A DNA stretch of 64,000 bases from NCBI GenBank assembly GCA_963754845.1, contig CAVWHE010000006.1, forward strand, positions 1-64,000. The letters run 5' to 3'. This stretch comes from JAKASV01 sp963754845. Its GTDB lineage: Bacteria > Babelota > Babeliae > Babelales > Vermiphilaceae. The notes under the pieces were generated by a model. The model did not search any database. It was not told where the DNA came from and saw nothing but the letters and a program-made list of their open reading frames with translations. The position numbers and the translations under genes were made by a program. Below are positions 9,148-18,009 of the stretch, piece by piece. The first letter of the stretch is position 1. Each line of letters begins with the position of its first letter.

Positions 9148-10581
9148 TTAGGAACGCTGACACCCCTCAAAGCTCGCCTTGTAGAGCGCGATTTCTGGCT
9201 TACATTCGTGCGACATAGGATCCTCGGAAATTCGTGGCTGTGCGCCAACCAAGAGATACGAGCATCCAGATCTATTGGGGGCACACCAACTAAGCGACGA
9301 CACAGTCGTATCAAAGCGTGCCATGGTCACAACATCCTGGTACAAGCCATCGGCGCCTTTGCGGTAGACAACAATGTTTCCAGGACACACCCCGGCATCG
9401 CTCATGCTTCCGCCAACGGTAACATACTCGCACGGACAGCCCGCGCGGGAAACAAAACCGAGGGCAAGTATGCTCGATCCCTGCGGCCGGTCGTCACTAA
9501 AAGTGGCCGGGAGAAGGTTTGATGATGACTGAGCCATGAGTTTTCCGTTGGCAAGGAGGAGTTTATACATCGTGCCCATAAGCTTGGCATCACGCGCTCC
9601 TCCTTCGCCTTGACACATACCGGCAACAAAAATGAAGGGACAATTCGTACAACACCAGCGAAGGACATCGATGCATGCACAAGGAACCCGCTGACTATCA
9701 AGAAGGGCATACTCGCCGCTTGGACAGCCGAGGGCCAACAAGCGGAGATTGAAACCACCCTCGCACGACGCGGCTTGTTCGCCGGCGGCGGCAAGGAGAG
9801 GGAACGCTCCACCTTCTTGCTCACACCAACCGACGCTATGGATTGGAGCGCCATGCATGAAGCTTCCCGTCACTGCAAGTCTTGGGGTCGCATCCATGTC
9901 AAATTGGAGAATACGTATTTCGGCGCTGTCTCTCTCTGGCGTATCGCCTCCGACAGCCAACATCCTCCTTTGAGGGGCTTGATAATCATGGCACCCACGG
10001 CATAACCACGCGACGGAATTGACCGTTGCGCCATGAGACCACGTGCCTACGAATTTAAGGTAACACCCGCCATGACGGTCTGACCCTGCATATTCAGGAA
10101 CATCCTCGAGAACAAAGACCTCAACTTCATCCCCTGCGTCATCACGCGTGCCGCCGACAGCAAGATAGGCCACACCATCGATGCAGCACCAATCGACGCT
10201 TCGCACAATACCGCCATGCTTTGCGGCCGCTACAAAAACAAGTCCATCACCAACAAGTTCGTATACGCGGATATTGGCTCCGTCAGCCATACCACCTGCC
10301 ACAGCCGCCAATGTCTTTCTTTGGTACCGCACACCACACTCACAAAGCCATGCAACAGAGTAGACGGGTGCTCCAATAAACTTTTGATCGACACAAAAGA
10401 GCTTGTTTTTCTCAAGCCCGTGACACGGCATCGCATCGGTAAACAGCACCGATCGAGTGACAAATCTTTGCCCTTCAGGCGGCGTTGGTGAGACGTGTGA
10501 TGCACCACCAGCCCACATGAAAATAGGCTGCACAAACAAAGCAAGCATCACAATCGAAACAAGTGACGTAGAAGTTTTCAT
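9148..10581 (-). CDS. Secreted Cys-rich beta-propeller-like protein (paralogue 1)
   Basis: The protein has 477 residues with a signal peptide (MKTSTSLVSIVMLALFVQP). The rest is a series of WD40-like units of roughly 45-65 residues. Each pairs a strand ending in V-x-S/A-V-x-W-C/L-C (VYSVAWLCEC, VRSVDWCC, VNSVAWLC, IHSVGWCE, VSSLSWCA) with a strand LAVGG or similar and a third such as IRVYEL or IVVYRKG. It is rich in cysteine, with frequent CC pairs, as expected of a disulphide-stabilised exported protein. ATG 10581 is favoured because GGGGAG lies six bases upstream; ATG 10587 abuts that motif. A paralogue lies at 27908-29632. The function is unknown; propellers usually bind proteins or glycans. 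Confidence 0.8.
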   Translation of the reverse strand: MKTSTSLVSIVMLALFVQPIFMWAGGASHVSPTPPEGQRFVTRSVLFTDAMPCHGLEKNKLFCVDQKFIGAPVYSVAWLCECGVRYQRKTLAAVAGGMADGANIRVYELVGDGLVFVAAAKHGGIVRSVDWCCIDGVAYLAVGGTRDDAGDEVEVFVLEDVPEYAGSDRHGGCYLKFVGTWSHGATVNSVAWLCRGCHDYQAPQRRMLAVGGDTPERDSAEIRILQFDMDATPRLAVTGSFMHGAPIHSVGWCEQEGGAFPLLAAAGEQAASCEGGFNLRLLALGCPSGEYALLDSQRVPCACIDVLRWCCTNCPFIFVAGMCQGEGGARDAKLMGTMYKLLLANGKLMAQSSSNLLPATFSDDRPQGSSILALGFVSRAGCPCEYVTVGGSMSDAGVCPGNIVVYRKGADGLYQDVVTMARFDTTVSSLSWCAPNRSGCSYLLVGAQPRISEDPMSHECKPEIALYKASFEGCQRS

Positions 10582-10826
10582 ACGCATCTCCCCTACAAAA
10601 AGCCACAGGACAGTACGGACGACCTCAACACTACTTTCTTGTATTACACGCAGAGCCGTGCGAAGTCAATATGGTCAAGCAATAAACACGGTGTGTAAAA
10701 GTGTCCGACAGCCTTTTGCTGGGCAGCATCCCGTACACCGCAAACTTTCGTAGAAAAATTTTAGGAAAAAAAGAACGCCACCGCGACAACCAACGGCCGT
10801 CACGACGGCGAAGGAAATGAAGACGA

Positions 10827-10903
10827 TGGCGGGGCTGACGAGACTCGAACTCGCGACCTTCCGCGTGACAGGCGGACGCTCTAACCAACTGAGCTACAGC
10901 CCC
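10827..10903 (-). tRNA. tRNA-Asp (GTC)
   Basis: The complement strand folds as a complete cloverleaf with acceptor GGGGCTG/CAGCCCC, anticodon GTC in loop CTGTCAC, TTCGAGT T-loop, discriminator G and encoded CCA. It is the last of a three-tRNA cluster transcribed leftward. Confidence 0.97.
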
Positions 10904-10929
10904 TTCAACTCTGAGGTGCCGAATACACG

Positions 10930-11004
10930 TGGCTCCTCGGGCAGGACTCGAACCTGCGACCCAACGATTAACAGTCGTTTGCTCTACCACTGAGCTACCG
11001 AGGA
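10930..11004 (-). tRNA. tRNA-Asn (GTT)
   Basis: This is a complete 75-nt cloverleaf on the complement, with acceptor TCCTCGG/CCGAGGA, anticodon GTT in loop CTGTTAA, discriminator G and encoded CCA. Confidence 0.97.
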
Positions 11005-11028
11005 ACGCCCCGACAACTAATCGACACA

Positions 11029-11104
11029 TGGTGGGCGGTGCAGGATTCGAACCTGCGACCCCCAGTTTGTAAGACTGATGCTCTACCAGCTGAGCTAACC
11101 GCCC
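11029..11104 (-). tRNA. tRNA-Val (TAC)
   Basis: This is a complete 76-nt cloverleaf on the complement, with acceptor GGGCGGT/ACCGCCC, anticodon TAC in loop CTTACAA, discriminator A and encoded CCA. It is the first gene of the Val-Asn-Asp cluster. Confidence 0.97.
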
Positions 11105-11186
11105 CTTACAAAGACCCAAAACTACGTCCCTAGAATACTAATGTAATCACTTATGAAAGTCAAAAACAACAAAATGCGAAAAATGC

Positions 11187-11219
11187 GAAGCGCCCGCGTA
11201 TGCTTTGGGCGAGCGCTTC
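11187..11219 (-). terminator. Rho-independent-like terminator
   Basis: Read leftward, GAAGCGCTCGCCC and GGGCGCTTC form a GC-rich stem with a small bulge, followed by T-rich sequence (GCATTTTTCGCATTTTG). It lies between the end of the secreted gene at 11362 and the tRNA cluster, and would separate the two transcripts. Confidence 0.6.
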
Positions 11220-11361
11220 ATAGTGTGCATTAACACAGTTTTGATGATGACCGATTGTGGTGCGAGCGGCTATTTTTGGCAGACTGTTGAGACCATATAC
11301 GACCCGTTATTGGGCAGTTCCATAGAGATTTTCTACTACTGCTTCTCAAATAATATAATAG

Positions 11362-12075
11362 TTATTTATAATATTCATTCTCAAAAAACGACAAGACACC
11401 TTCGAAGCTCTGCCCAGAGGCAGAGGCATAAGTCCCATCATCAGCCTTTAGTATTGCCCACGCCTTTGTAAAATACGGCGCAAAACCTCCTAGCCAGTAC
11501 TTCTGACACTCCGGATTACAGCCTTCAACTCCAATGGCATTGCCAACAACCGTCTCGGCTACTTTGTCTGCAGACAACCAGGCGTAGACATCTGAAACTC
11601 CAAAATTCGGCCGTACGAACGTACCTGTAAACGGATCAGTTACGACCGTACCTGTAAACGGATCAGTGTAGTAGAGAGAAGCGAAGCCTAGCCTCACCTT
11701 TTCTTCAATTATAGTTCCTCTAATAAATTCTACTGGCAAGAAATAAAAAACAGCGCTTTTACTGCTTTTACTTTCAACAGCTGCAGTTACAGGGAAACCT
11801 GAGTAGATCTTAGCCTTAACCAGGTCCTTAACCGTTATCCAATTCTTCTCTGTAAATGGGATCCAGTGATGGTAACTCGGATTTTTAGCCTGATCAGCAT
11901 TATTAGCCGTGCACTCGTGCTGCAACAAAATACTCCAGCTCTTATTACCTTTATTGTACGACATAGGTATGATGTAATCAGTGGCGAGGGCAGCTTTGTA
12001 AATACCGCCAACGGCCGAAATAAACACAAACGCCATAATCATCACTCGCAACGAATGTTTCGTGAAAATACCCAT
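11362..12075 (-). CDS. Secreted protein of unknown function
   Basis: The protein has 237 residues with a clear signal peptide (hydrophobic run VMIMAFVFISAVGGIYKAAL, cleavage near ALA-TD). The start ATG 12075 follows GGAGGG at six bases. The mature part has no recognised domain. It contains a direct tandem duplication of TDPFTGT (around residues 138-151), from a short in-frame DNA duplication at about 11621-11667. Base composition is clearly more AT-rich than in the neighbouring genes, suggesting separate origin. A 59-bp repeat, also found downstream of the UGM gene, lies just upstream of it. No function can be proposed. Confidence 0.75.
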   Translation of the reverse strand: MGIFTKHSLRVMIMAFVFISAVGGIYKAALATDYIIPMSYNKGNKSWSILLQHECTANNADQAKNPSYHHWIPFTEKNWITVKDLVKAKIYSGFPVTAAVESKSSKSAVFYFLPVEFIRGTIIEEKVRLGFASLYYTDPFTGTVVTDPFTGTFVRPNFGVSDVYAWLSADKVAETVVGNAIGVEGCNPECQKYWLGGFAPYFTKAWAILKADDGTYASASGQSFEGVLSFFENEYYK

Positions 12076-12508
12076 GAGAAACCCTCCACTTTTTTAAAGA
12101 AACACACCAAAAAGAACTCTGACTATTTTTAAGTTTAGATTTTTCCACCGGCAGAAAGCAAGAGTTTATAAATTTTTTTCAGTACTTCCCAGTATGATGA
12201 ACCCCGAAAATCAGATCAGTGTATTTGAGAAAAAAGCAGGTTAAAATGAGCATACGTTAGCAGGTCAGCGATGGCACTTGACAAGTAGGCAATGAATGGA
12301 ACGATGCTTTGGAGGACAAGAAGTCAAGATAAGTGGGGACGGGAAGGAACGTTATGTTGCTTGCGGCCTTGACCAACAGAGCTTGTTCCCTGCTGGGTGG
12401 TGTCTACGATTGGGGGTGGTGATTACTTTCTCACGTTTAAGCACATTTTTGATCTTGACAACGGGGTTCACCATAGCAAAATGGTTTTGCATGCAATAAG
12501 GTGGTACC
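12076..12508. other. 433-bp divergent intergenic region
   Basis: This lies between two divergently transcribed genes and must hold promoters for both. It contains the first 59-bp direct repeat and an AT-rich tract. TTGACA-like hexamers are seen near 12277 and 12453, but neither has a convincing -10 partner. Short open frames here resemble nothing known. Confidence 0.5.
12121..12179 (+). repeat. 59-bp direct repeat, left copy
   Basis: It is identical to 13815-13873 at 57 of 59 positions. It begins GACTATTTTTAAGT and ends in a T-run after AGAGTTTATAAA. The two copies bracket the UGM gene. Confidence 0.9.
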
Positions 12509-13729
12509 ATGAAATTGTACGTATGCTGCACGGTTTTTCTTGTTGCGATGAGTATAGTAGGTTGCCAAGTCCGGTCTACCCAGATCGACTATGATGTTGT
12601 CGTCGTCGGAGCCGGCTTAACCGGACTGACGCTGGCAGAACGATGTGCAACTGTCTTGCACAAAAAAGTGCTTATCATAGAAAAACGGGATCATATAGGC
12701 GGCAATTGTCATGATTGCTACGATAGTGCTGGAATATTAGTTCCAGCGTATGGCCCCCACTTCTTTCATACCAGTGATGAAAGGGTCTGGCAGTACGTTA
12801 ATCAGTGGAGTGAGTGGGTCCCTTACGAGTTCCGAGCTTTAAGCTTTGTTGATGGTAGCCTTGTGCCCATCCCTGTCAATATAACAACGGTCAACAGACT
12901 CTTTAATACCCACCTACAGTCGGATGATGAGATGCGCGCGTGGCTTACTGAACATACCGAAAGAATAGACGTCCCGCGTAACGGCGAAGAAGCGGCACTG
13001 GCACGCGTGGGAAGAGAGCTCTACGAAAAGATGTTCAAGTATTACACCAAAAAGCAGTGGGGCAAATGGCCTGCGGAGCTTGATGCCTCTGTTCTTAACC
13101 GTATTCCTGTACGCACGAATTTTGATGATAGATATTTTAGTGATACCCACCAAGCAATGCCTCGAGATGGGTACCACGTACTCTTTAATAACATGGTTTG
13201 CCAACCTGGGATTACCGTAATGCTCAACACGGATTATTTTACGAGTTCGTACAGCACGAAGAGCTATGATGCCATTTTTTTCACGGGTTGCACTGACGAA
13301 TTCTTCAAGAGCCTTGGGTACGGACAACTCGAGTACCGCAGCATCAGGTGCAAATATGAGTCATTGGATCGGGAATTTTTCCAACCCTGTGCGGTAGTGA
13401 ATTACCCTAATACTGAGCTTTTTACTAGGATTACTGAGCCCAAACACGCCACGCATCAGAAGGACGCACGAACAACAATCATAAAGGAATACCCAAGTTC
13501 CAGCGGAGAGCCCTATTATCCGGTGTTGACTGAAACCAACAAAAATCTTTATGAAAGATATGAGAAGCTTGCAAAAAATGAGAAAAAAAACAACATCTAC
13601 TTTGTCGGACGCCTCGCCCAATATAAATACTTCAACATGGATCAGGCAATTAAGAACGCACTCGAACTTTTTGACGAGTTTATGAGTATAGTAGCGTCAT
13701 CACACAACACAAAGGCAGCGGGCTCATAG
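12509..13729 (+). CDS. glf: UDP-galactopyranose mutase with lipoprotein-like N-terminus
   Basis: This is a full-length UGM, which converts UDP-galactopyranose to UDP-galactofuranose using reduced FAD. Family signatures are VVVVGAGLTGLTLAE (from residue 30), IIEKRDHIGGNCHD, AYGPHFFHT, GYHVLFNNM and the C-terminal FVGRLAQYKYFNMDQAI. Unusually, the Rossmann fold is preceded by about 28 residues with a hydrophobic stretch and lipobox-like SIVGC at residues 15-19. ATG 12509 follows AAGGTGG, and no start codon lies between the hydrophobic segment and the fold, so the extension seems real. UGM is normally cytosolic. The gene stands alone between 59-bp direct repeats, suggesting acquisition as a cassette. 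Confidence 0.9.
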   Translation: MKLYVCCTVFLVAMSIVGCQVRSTQIDYDVVVVGAGLTGLTLAERCATVLHKKVLIIEKRDHIGGNCHDCYDSAGILVPAYGPHFFHTSDERVWQYVNQWSEWVPYEFRALSFVDGSLVPIPVNITTVNRLFNTHLQSDDEMRAWLTEHTERIDVPRNGEEAALARVGRELYEKMFKYYTKKQWGKWPAELDASVLNRIPVRTNFDDRYFSDTHQAMPRDGYHVLFNNMVCQPGITVMLNTDYFTSSYSTKSYDAIFFTGCTDEFFKSLGYGQLEYRSIRCKYESLDREFFQPCAVVNYPNTELFTRITEPKHATHQKDARTTIIKEYPSSSGEPYYPVLTETNKNLYERYEKLAKNEKKNNIYFVGRLAQYKYFNMDQAIKNALELFDEFMSIVASSHNTKAAGS

Positions 13730-13814
13730 TATAGTGTATGATGAACTCCGTTGTCGAGCCCGAAGAACGAGCCTCAATCATGACTCACGCAGGTGCTGCT
13801 CAACAAAGGATTAG

Positions 13815-13873
13815 GACTATTTTTAAGTCTAGATTTTTCCACCGACAGAAAGCAAGAGTTTATAAATTTTTTT
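13815..13873 (+). repeat. 59-bp direct repeat, right copy
   Basis: This is the second copy of the repeat at 12121-12179, in the same orientation, with two substitutions. It lies between the UGM stop and the DUF378 gene. Confidence 0.9.
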
Positions 13874-13970
13874 GAAAATACATGAAAGTACTTTGCTTGT
13901 GAGCAGTCTTCGTGGTATACATCCAACTAGGATTGTCATTGTTTCGCCCCCTTTTGAAGGAGACGTTCTC

Positions 13971-14201
13971 ATGAACTCAGCGTTGGGTATGGTCTACAGA
14001 ATCGCCGTTGCCATAACCGTCATCGCTTCACTCAATCTTGGTCTTGTACCTCTCATGCACTACAACCCGCTTCAAGAGGTGCTCGGAAAGATAGGCCTTG
14101 AAAGTTTGTTTATGCCCGCTCATTACATCATTGGTATTGCTGGCCTCATCGTGCTTTTCATGATGATTGCCTTTGCCGGCCGCTGCCACTGTTGTCAATA
14201 G
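13971..14201 (+). CDS. DUF378-family small membrane protein
   Basis: The protein has 76 residues and two membrane segments (IAVAITVIASLNLGLVPLM and YIIGIAGLIVLFMMIAFAG), in the arrangement of the DUF378 (YuzA-like) family. The start ATG 13971 follows AAGGAGA, which excludes the longer upstream frame. It ends GRCHCCQ. Its function is unknown in any organism. It is convergent with tolB, 44 bp away. Confidence 0.8.
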   Translation: MNSALGMVYRIAVAITVIASLNLGLVPLMHYNPLQEVLGKIGLESLFMPAHYIIGIAGLIVLFMMIAFAGRCHCCQ

Positions 14202-14245
14202 CGGTTACATGGCTCGGGCTACGCCGGCTTGGTTGTTGCATCGAC

Positions 14246-15553
14246 TCAAAGTACAAGTTCAGTAAACGCTCTCAGTGGATCCGTTCGTGCCGCCTGAGGA
14301 GCTGACCATGACGGGTAGGTGCAGACGGCACCGGCCGGCGTTATCCACGTGCGTTGACCACTTGTCACGTTGAGCGCCGCTATGCGACTTTCGCTGGCAT
14401 TGCCAACCGAGTATACAAGATAGTTTCCGCACGCTGACCACGAACATTCGTCCTTGTTGCCAGCGTCGAAGGTCATTTGCTCGTCGACCTTTGAGTCAAC
14501 GTGGCGAACAAAGATTTGCATGGTTCCTTTGACCTTCCTCAGGTACGCGATGGCGTGTGTCTTGCTTGAGTAGCTCGGACAAAGGCCATGGCTGACAATT
14601 TCGCGGAGTGCTCCCGTTTGCGTGTTGCACGAATAAATGGCCGGAATGCCACTTTTGAAGTCTGAACAAAAATAGACCAACAACCCGTCGGCGGCCATGG
14701 TCGGCGACACGTTAGTTCCCTTGTTATGCGTGAGACGTTTAAAAACACCGGGAGCGCAGTAGTAAAGTTGCGAACTTCCGTTGCCGCGCGAAGCGCAGTA
14801 AACATACTTGGTTCCGTCCTGGGATGACGACACTTGCATGTTAAGGCCATCGAAATCAGAAACGACGTGCCGCCGTCCGTGGTGATCGATGTAGGAAAGG
14901 CGGACGTTGGTATTCGTGCACTCAGAATAAAAAAGGAGATTACATATACCCCAGCGCGGCGCAATGACAACAGTTGGCACCATGACGATCTCATTGCTGC
15001 CGTCGTAATCGGCCACGCAGAGGTACTTAAGGGGCCGTTTTTTTCCCAGGCGCACGACCTGGCGGCAATAAGCTATTTTCGTTGAAAAAAAGCCTTCCTG
15101 CCCGGTGAGGATGGGCCACAGGGAATCGGCAATTTCGTGAGCCAACATGTGCACACCGCATCCACGTTTGGCGATGGACTTTCCCTTGATCATGGTAGGC
15201 TGCACCGTATCGTAGAGGCGCCACAGGACGGCGAGTCCATCCTTGGATTCTTCGACAAAAAGAGCCAGATGCCGACCGTGCTGAGCATAATGAGCCAAAA
15301 CGTTCTTTGTCGGCTCCTTCTCAAGAGCGACGAGAGATATTTTGCATTGCCCACTCCACGAAAGGTCGCGGGCAAGAGAGAGTGCGAGGCCCTGGACGTC
15401 TTCTGCTGCGGCAGGCGAGCCTATAGCACCGATTACAAGAGGAATTTTGGCATGTTCCTGTGCGTGAACACAGATAGCATTGTCGGAGGCTCCCATGGCA
15501 CTCCACGCGAGGATGGCCAAAGAAGTTGTGATAAAGACTTCTTTAACGTTCAT
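14246..15553 (-). CDS. tolB: Tol-Pal system beta-propeller protein TolB
   Basis: This is a 435-residue periplasmic protein with a signal peptide, an N-terminal alpha/beta domain (IPLVIGAIGSPAAAEDVQGLAL...; LTGQEGFFSTKIAYC) and a C-terminal six-bladed propeller with TolB blades (NVSPTMAADGLLVYFCSD; DECSWSACGNYLVYS; TYPSWSA). TolB links the TolQRA motor to Pal during outer-membrane constriction. It follows tolA by 47 bp on the same strand. No pal gene follows; the next gene is convergent. Confidence 0.9.
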   Translation of the reverse strand: MNVKEVFITTSLAILAWSAMGASDNAICVHAQEHAKIPLVIGAIGSPAAAEDVQGLALSLARDLSWSGQCKISLVALEKEPTKNVLAHYAQHGRHLALFVEESKDGLAVLWRLYDTVQPTMIKGKSIAKRGCGVHMLAHEIADSLWPILTGQEGFFSTKIAYCRQVVRLGKKRPLKYLCVADYDGSNEIVMVPTVVIAPRWGICNLLFYSECTNTNVRLSYIDHHGRRHVVSDFDGLNMQVSSSQDGTKYVYCASRGNGSSQLYYCAPGVFKRLTHNKGTNVSPTMAADGLLVYFCSDFKSGIPAIYSCNTQTGALREIVSHGLCPSYSSKTHAIAYLRKVKGTMQIFVRHVDSKVDEQMTFDAGNKDECSWSACGNYLVYSVGNASESRIAALNVTSGQRTWITPAGAVCTYPSWSAPQAARTDPLRAFTELVL

Positions 15554-15600
15554 AGCAAAGTTACCCTTCGATTAAAAGCACGACCTTGAGCTGCCAGCCG

Positions 15601-16833
15601 CTATTGTTTGAATGCAATGACAAATTCCCTGCCGCACGCCCAGCGCGGCAATACCAGGGCACGTGCCGCCGCACGGGCGGCCATGTCGTAAATGAGCACC
15701 CCCGAGGACTCCTCTATGGTGCACGCCACTACTGAACCATCACCACCGATGCGAACCTTGACTCCGCACGTCAACCCCTTGGCAAGTCCATGCGGTGGTT
15801 TCCAGCGCGTTTCAAGTTCACATTCGATGGTTGAAACTATGCGGAGAGCCTCGGCGCTCGTATATTCACTTTCATAGTCTTGCCCATCATCAGGATAAGC
15901 TTCTTCGCCGGCTGCATCTTCACCTGCTTCACCCGAAGAAGCGTCACTGCTGTTTCCATAGCCGCGCTCGTTGCCTGACGATTGCGAAGATGCCGCTTCG
16001 CTTTGTGGTGGCACCGCCGATTGCCCGACGCAAGTTTCTTCAGAATCGTGCGCTGTGGCGCCACGGGCTTCGGCGGCATCGTGATCATCCACGTGGTCGC
16101 CATCGGGCTCGATGTGGTGAGGAGCACCACCAGCGCGCTTGTCCTTTGCCCGTGTGCCCTGCGATTTTGACTTTTTGTCCACCGGCGGGGGCGGATGTTG
16201 AGCGACGGGTTCGGGACTTAAAGACTCGACGTTTTTCTCGTATGCAGCCGCCCGGGTGTTGACATTCGTCGGGGACTCTGCATGTGCGACTTTACGCAGT
16301 GCTGGTTTTTCTACGGAGTGCTCACGGGAGTGCTCGCGCGTTGTCGACGGCGTTTTCTTGATCGCGGGAGCCTTCTTGGATGCGCTTGCCTTACCAACGG
16401 GTTTGTCAACTAACATTGTTTGCCCAGCAACAAGACGCGCACGCTGTGGTGGCGAATTTGAAGCGTTTGATGGTTGATCGGCGGCTGCTTTTTGAGCGCC
16501 GCGAGCGCGTGCCGCACACAATCCCTTCGATGCACCGCTCTTTGACGTACGAGCTCCTTTTCCCGTCACCGCTCCGGCAGCGGTGGCGTTCCGACGTGTC
16601 GCCGCAACGCCACCGTTCTGCACACTTCGTTGGCGTCCGCGCACATGTCCCGGCCTGAACATGATGCTCCTGTGAGTTGCCCCCGTGCCTATTTCAAGAT
16701 GGAAGGGGGCCGCGCCGCCGCGGTAAACAACGAATAAAAAAAAACCAACCACACAGTGGGCGACAGTCGAAATTGTTGTCAGTTCACAAAAGAAAAGGTA
16801 TTTGTTACGCGGGTTTCGTAGCCAAGGCAACAT
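15601..16833 (-). CDS. tolA: TolA-like energy transducer with TonB-type C-terminus
   Basis: The 410-residue protein has a short basic N-terminus, one membrane helix (about residues 20-38), a long Ala/Ser/Pro/Glu-rich low-complexity linker (about 60-315), and a folded C-terminal domain (about 325-410) with TIECELETRW, GVKVRIGGDGSVVACTIEESSG and AARALVLPRW, matching TolA/TonB C-terminal domains. TolA spans the periplasm and transmits force from TolQR. It overlaps the end of tolR by 29 bp, implying coupled translation. The linker is highly acidic between about residues 250 and 320, with D/E clusters in AGEDAAGEEAYPDDGQDYE. Confidence 0.85.
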   Translation of the reverse strand: MLPWLRNPRNKYLFFCELTTISTVAHCVVGFFLFVVYRGGAAPFHLEIGTGATHRSIMFRPGHVRGRQRSVQNGGVAATRRNATAAGAVTGKGARTSKSGASKGLCAARARGAQKAAADQPSNASNSPPQRARLVAGQTMLVDKPVGKASASKKAPAIKKTPSTTREHSREHSVEKPALRKVAHAESPTNVNTRAAAYEKNVESLSPEPVAQHPPPPVDKKSKSQGTRAKDKRAGGAPHHIEPDGDHVDDHDAAEARGATAHDSEETCVGQSAVPPQSEAASSQSSGNERGYGNSSDASSGEAGEDAAGEEAYPDDGQDYESEYTSAEALRIVSTIECELETRWKPPHGLAKGLTCGVKVRIGGDGSVVACTIEESSGVLIYDMAARAAARALVLPRWACGREFVIAFKQ

Positions 16834-17221
16834 GTGCTATTCCCTCGATGCACTTCATCTGGTCCACGATTTCCGTAACAAAGCCATAGTGGACCGATCG
16901 ATCGGCGTTGATGTAAACAGTTTTGTCGCGTCCAGATGCAACCATGTGCCGCAATTGTGTCATAAGAGCGCCGTTGGCGACGGGTGCGCCATTAAGATAG
17001 ACGCGCTCATCTTTGTCGACATAAACAACCATATCCTGCGTCGAACCACCATCTTCCTTGATACGTCCCCGCGGCAAGTTAACTTTAATGGCGTTGTGGA
17101 CCATAGGTGTCGTGACCATGAAAATTATAAGAAGCGTCAAGGCCGTGTCAATAAGGGGGACAAGCGTTATTTCAGGCATGCTTGGCAGCGGGCGGACGCG
17201 GTGGCGTTTGCCGGTGTTCAT
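16805..17221 (-). CDS. tolR: Biopolymer transporter ExbD/TolR
   Basis: This is a small one-helix motor subunit. The membrane helix begins LVPLIDTALTLLIIFMVTTP and carries the conserved Asp used in proton coupling. A periplasmic domain with VYINADRSVHYGFVTEIVDQM follows. ATG 17221 is preferred because GAAGGAG lies eight bases upstream. ATG 17230, overlapping the tolQ stop, is an alternative that adds MMI. Its place between tolQ and tolA argues for TolR rather than ExbD. Confidence 0.9.
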   Translation of the reverse strand: MNTGKRHRVRPLPSMPEITLVPLIDTALTLLIIFMVTTPMVHNAIKVNLPRGRIKEDGGSTQDMVVYVDKDERVYLNGAPVANGALMTQLRHMVASGRDKTVYINADRSVHYGFVTEIVDQMKCIEGIAHVALATKPA

Positions 17222-17226
17222 GATCA

Positions 17227-17919
17227 TCACTCCTTCGCGCAGATGCCTTGCATAATCATAACCACCTGATCAGCACACACATAAAGTTGTCGCTCGACCG
17301 ATCTGATGCGGTTGGCAACGTGATGATACATGACGAGGGCAGGTATTGCCACGATGAGCCCTGCAAGCGTTGTGATGAGCGCCTCAGCAATACCGGGAGC
17401 AACTGTCGCAATATCCGCTGTCTGCAATTCACCGATTCTGACGAAGGCATGAATGAGGCCCCAGACAGTGCCAAAAAGTCCCAAAAGCGGTGAGACAGCT
17501 GCCGATATCGACAGAACCGGTACATACGCCTCCTCAGTTTGTACAAGCTCAACGACGGTATGATCAATATTCTGACTGAGCTGTGCGCATGCCTGCTCTG
17601 TGAGTCCCCTACGGTTTGCCAGGCCGTCCTTTGCAACCATGCCCTTGAACATAACGAGACCCTTTGAAATAAGGTAGCCCGGTAGCGTTTGGACACAGCG
17701 GTCGGCGACCACGAGAAGCCCTTCAAGGCCCGTCGTTTGTTTGAGCGCGGCACTTACGTCGCGCAACTGTTTATGCTTGAGGCGGTACATGATGATTTTA
17801 TAGAGAAAAATCGTCCAACATGCGATGGACATGGTGAGTAAGAGAAGAAGGACGCCTTTTGTAACAACGTCTGACTGCTTTACTAAAAACCACAGCGAAT
17901 TACCAAAAAGTTGATCCAT
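17227..17919 (-). CDS. tolQ: MotA/TolQ/ExbB proton channel TolQ
   Basis: This is the three-helix motor subunit that forms the proton channel with TolR. It has the N-terminal helix (VLLLLLTMSIACWTIFLYKI) and the conserved helix pair SISAAVSPLLGLFGTVWGLI and GIAEALITTLAGLIVAIPAL. ATG 17919 gives a typical short periplasmic N-terminus (MDQLFGNSLWF) and follows GAGAGG. It heads the tolQ-tolR-tolA-tolB run. Confidence 0.92.
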   Translation of the reverse strand: MDQLFGNSLWFLVKQSDVVTKGVLLLLLTMSIACWTIFLYKIIMYRLKHKQLRDVSAALKQTTGLEGLLVVADRCVQTLPGYLISKGLVMFKGMVAKDGLANRRGLTEQACAQLSQNIDHTVVELVQTEEAYVPVLSISAAVSPLLGLFGTVWGLIHAFVRIGELQTADIATVAPGIAEALITTLAGLIVAIPALVMYHHVANRIRSVERQLYVCADQVVMIMQGICAKE

Positions 17920-18009
17920 TGAAGCAAACCTCTCGTGCTTATGCCATAACCTGCGCATCAAATCTTAGAGCAATTCTCAAAAAAATTAAGCTTCCTTTTG
18001 TTTAACACG

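Noticed and set aside
10631..11119. 162-codon open frame across the tRNA cluster
   Set aside because: It reads through three complete tRNA genes, and its peptide is the familiar artefact of translated tRNAs.
12296..12594. Short open frames upstream of glf
   Set aside because: There is no recognisable similarity or good ribosome site, and two frames overlap each other. Treated as intergenic.
15795..16658. Long open frames opposite tolA
   Set aside because: They mirror the repetitive, GC-rich linker of tolA and have no features of their own.
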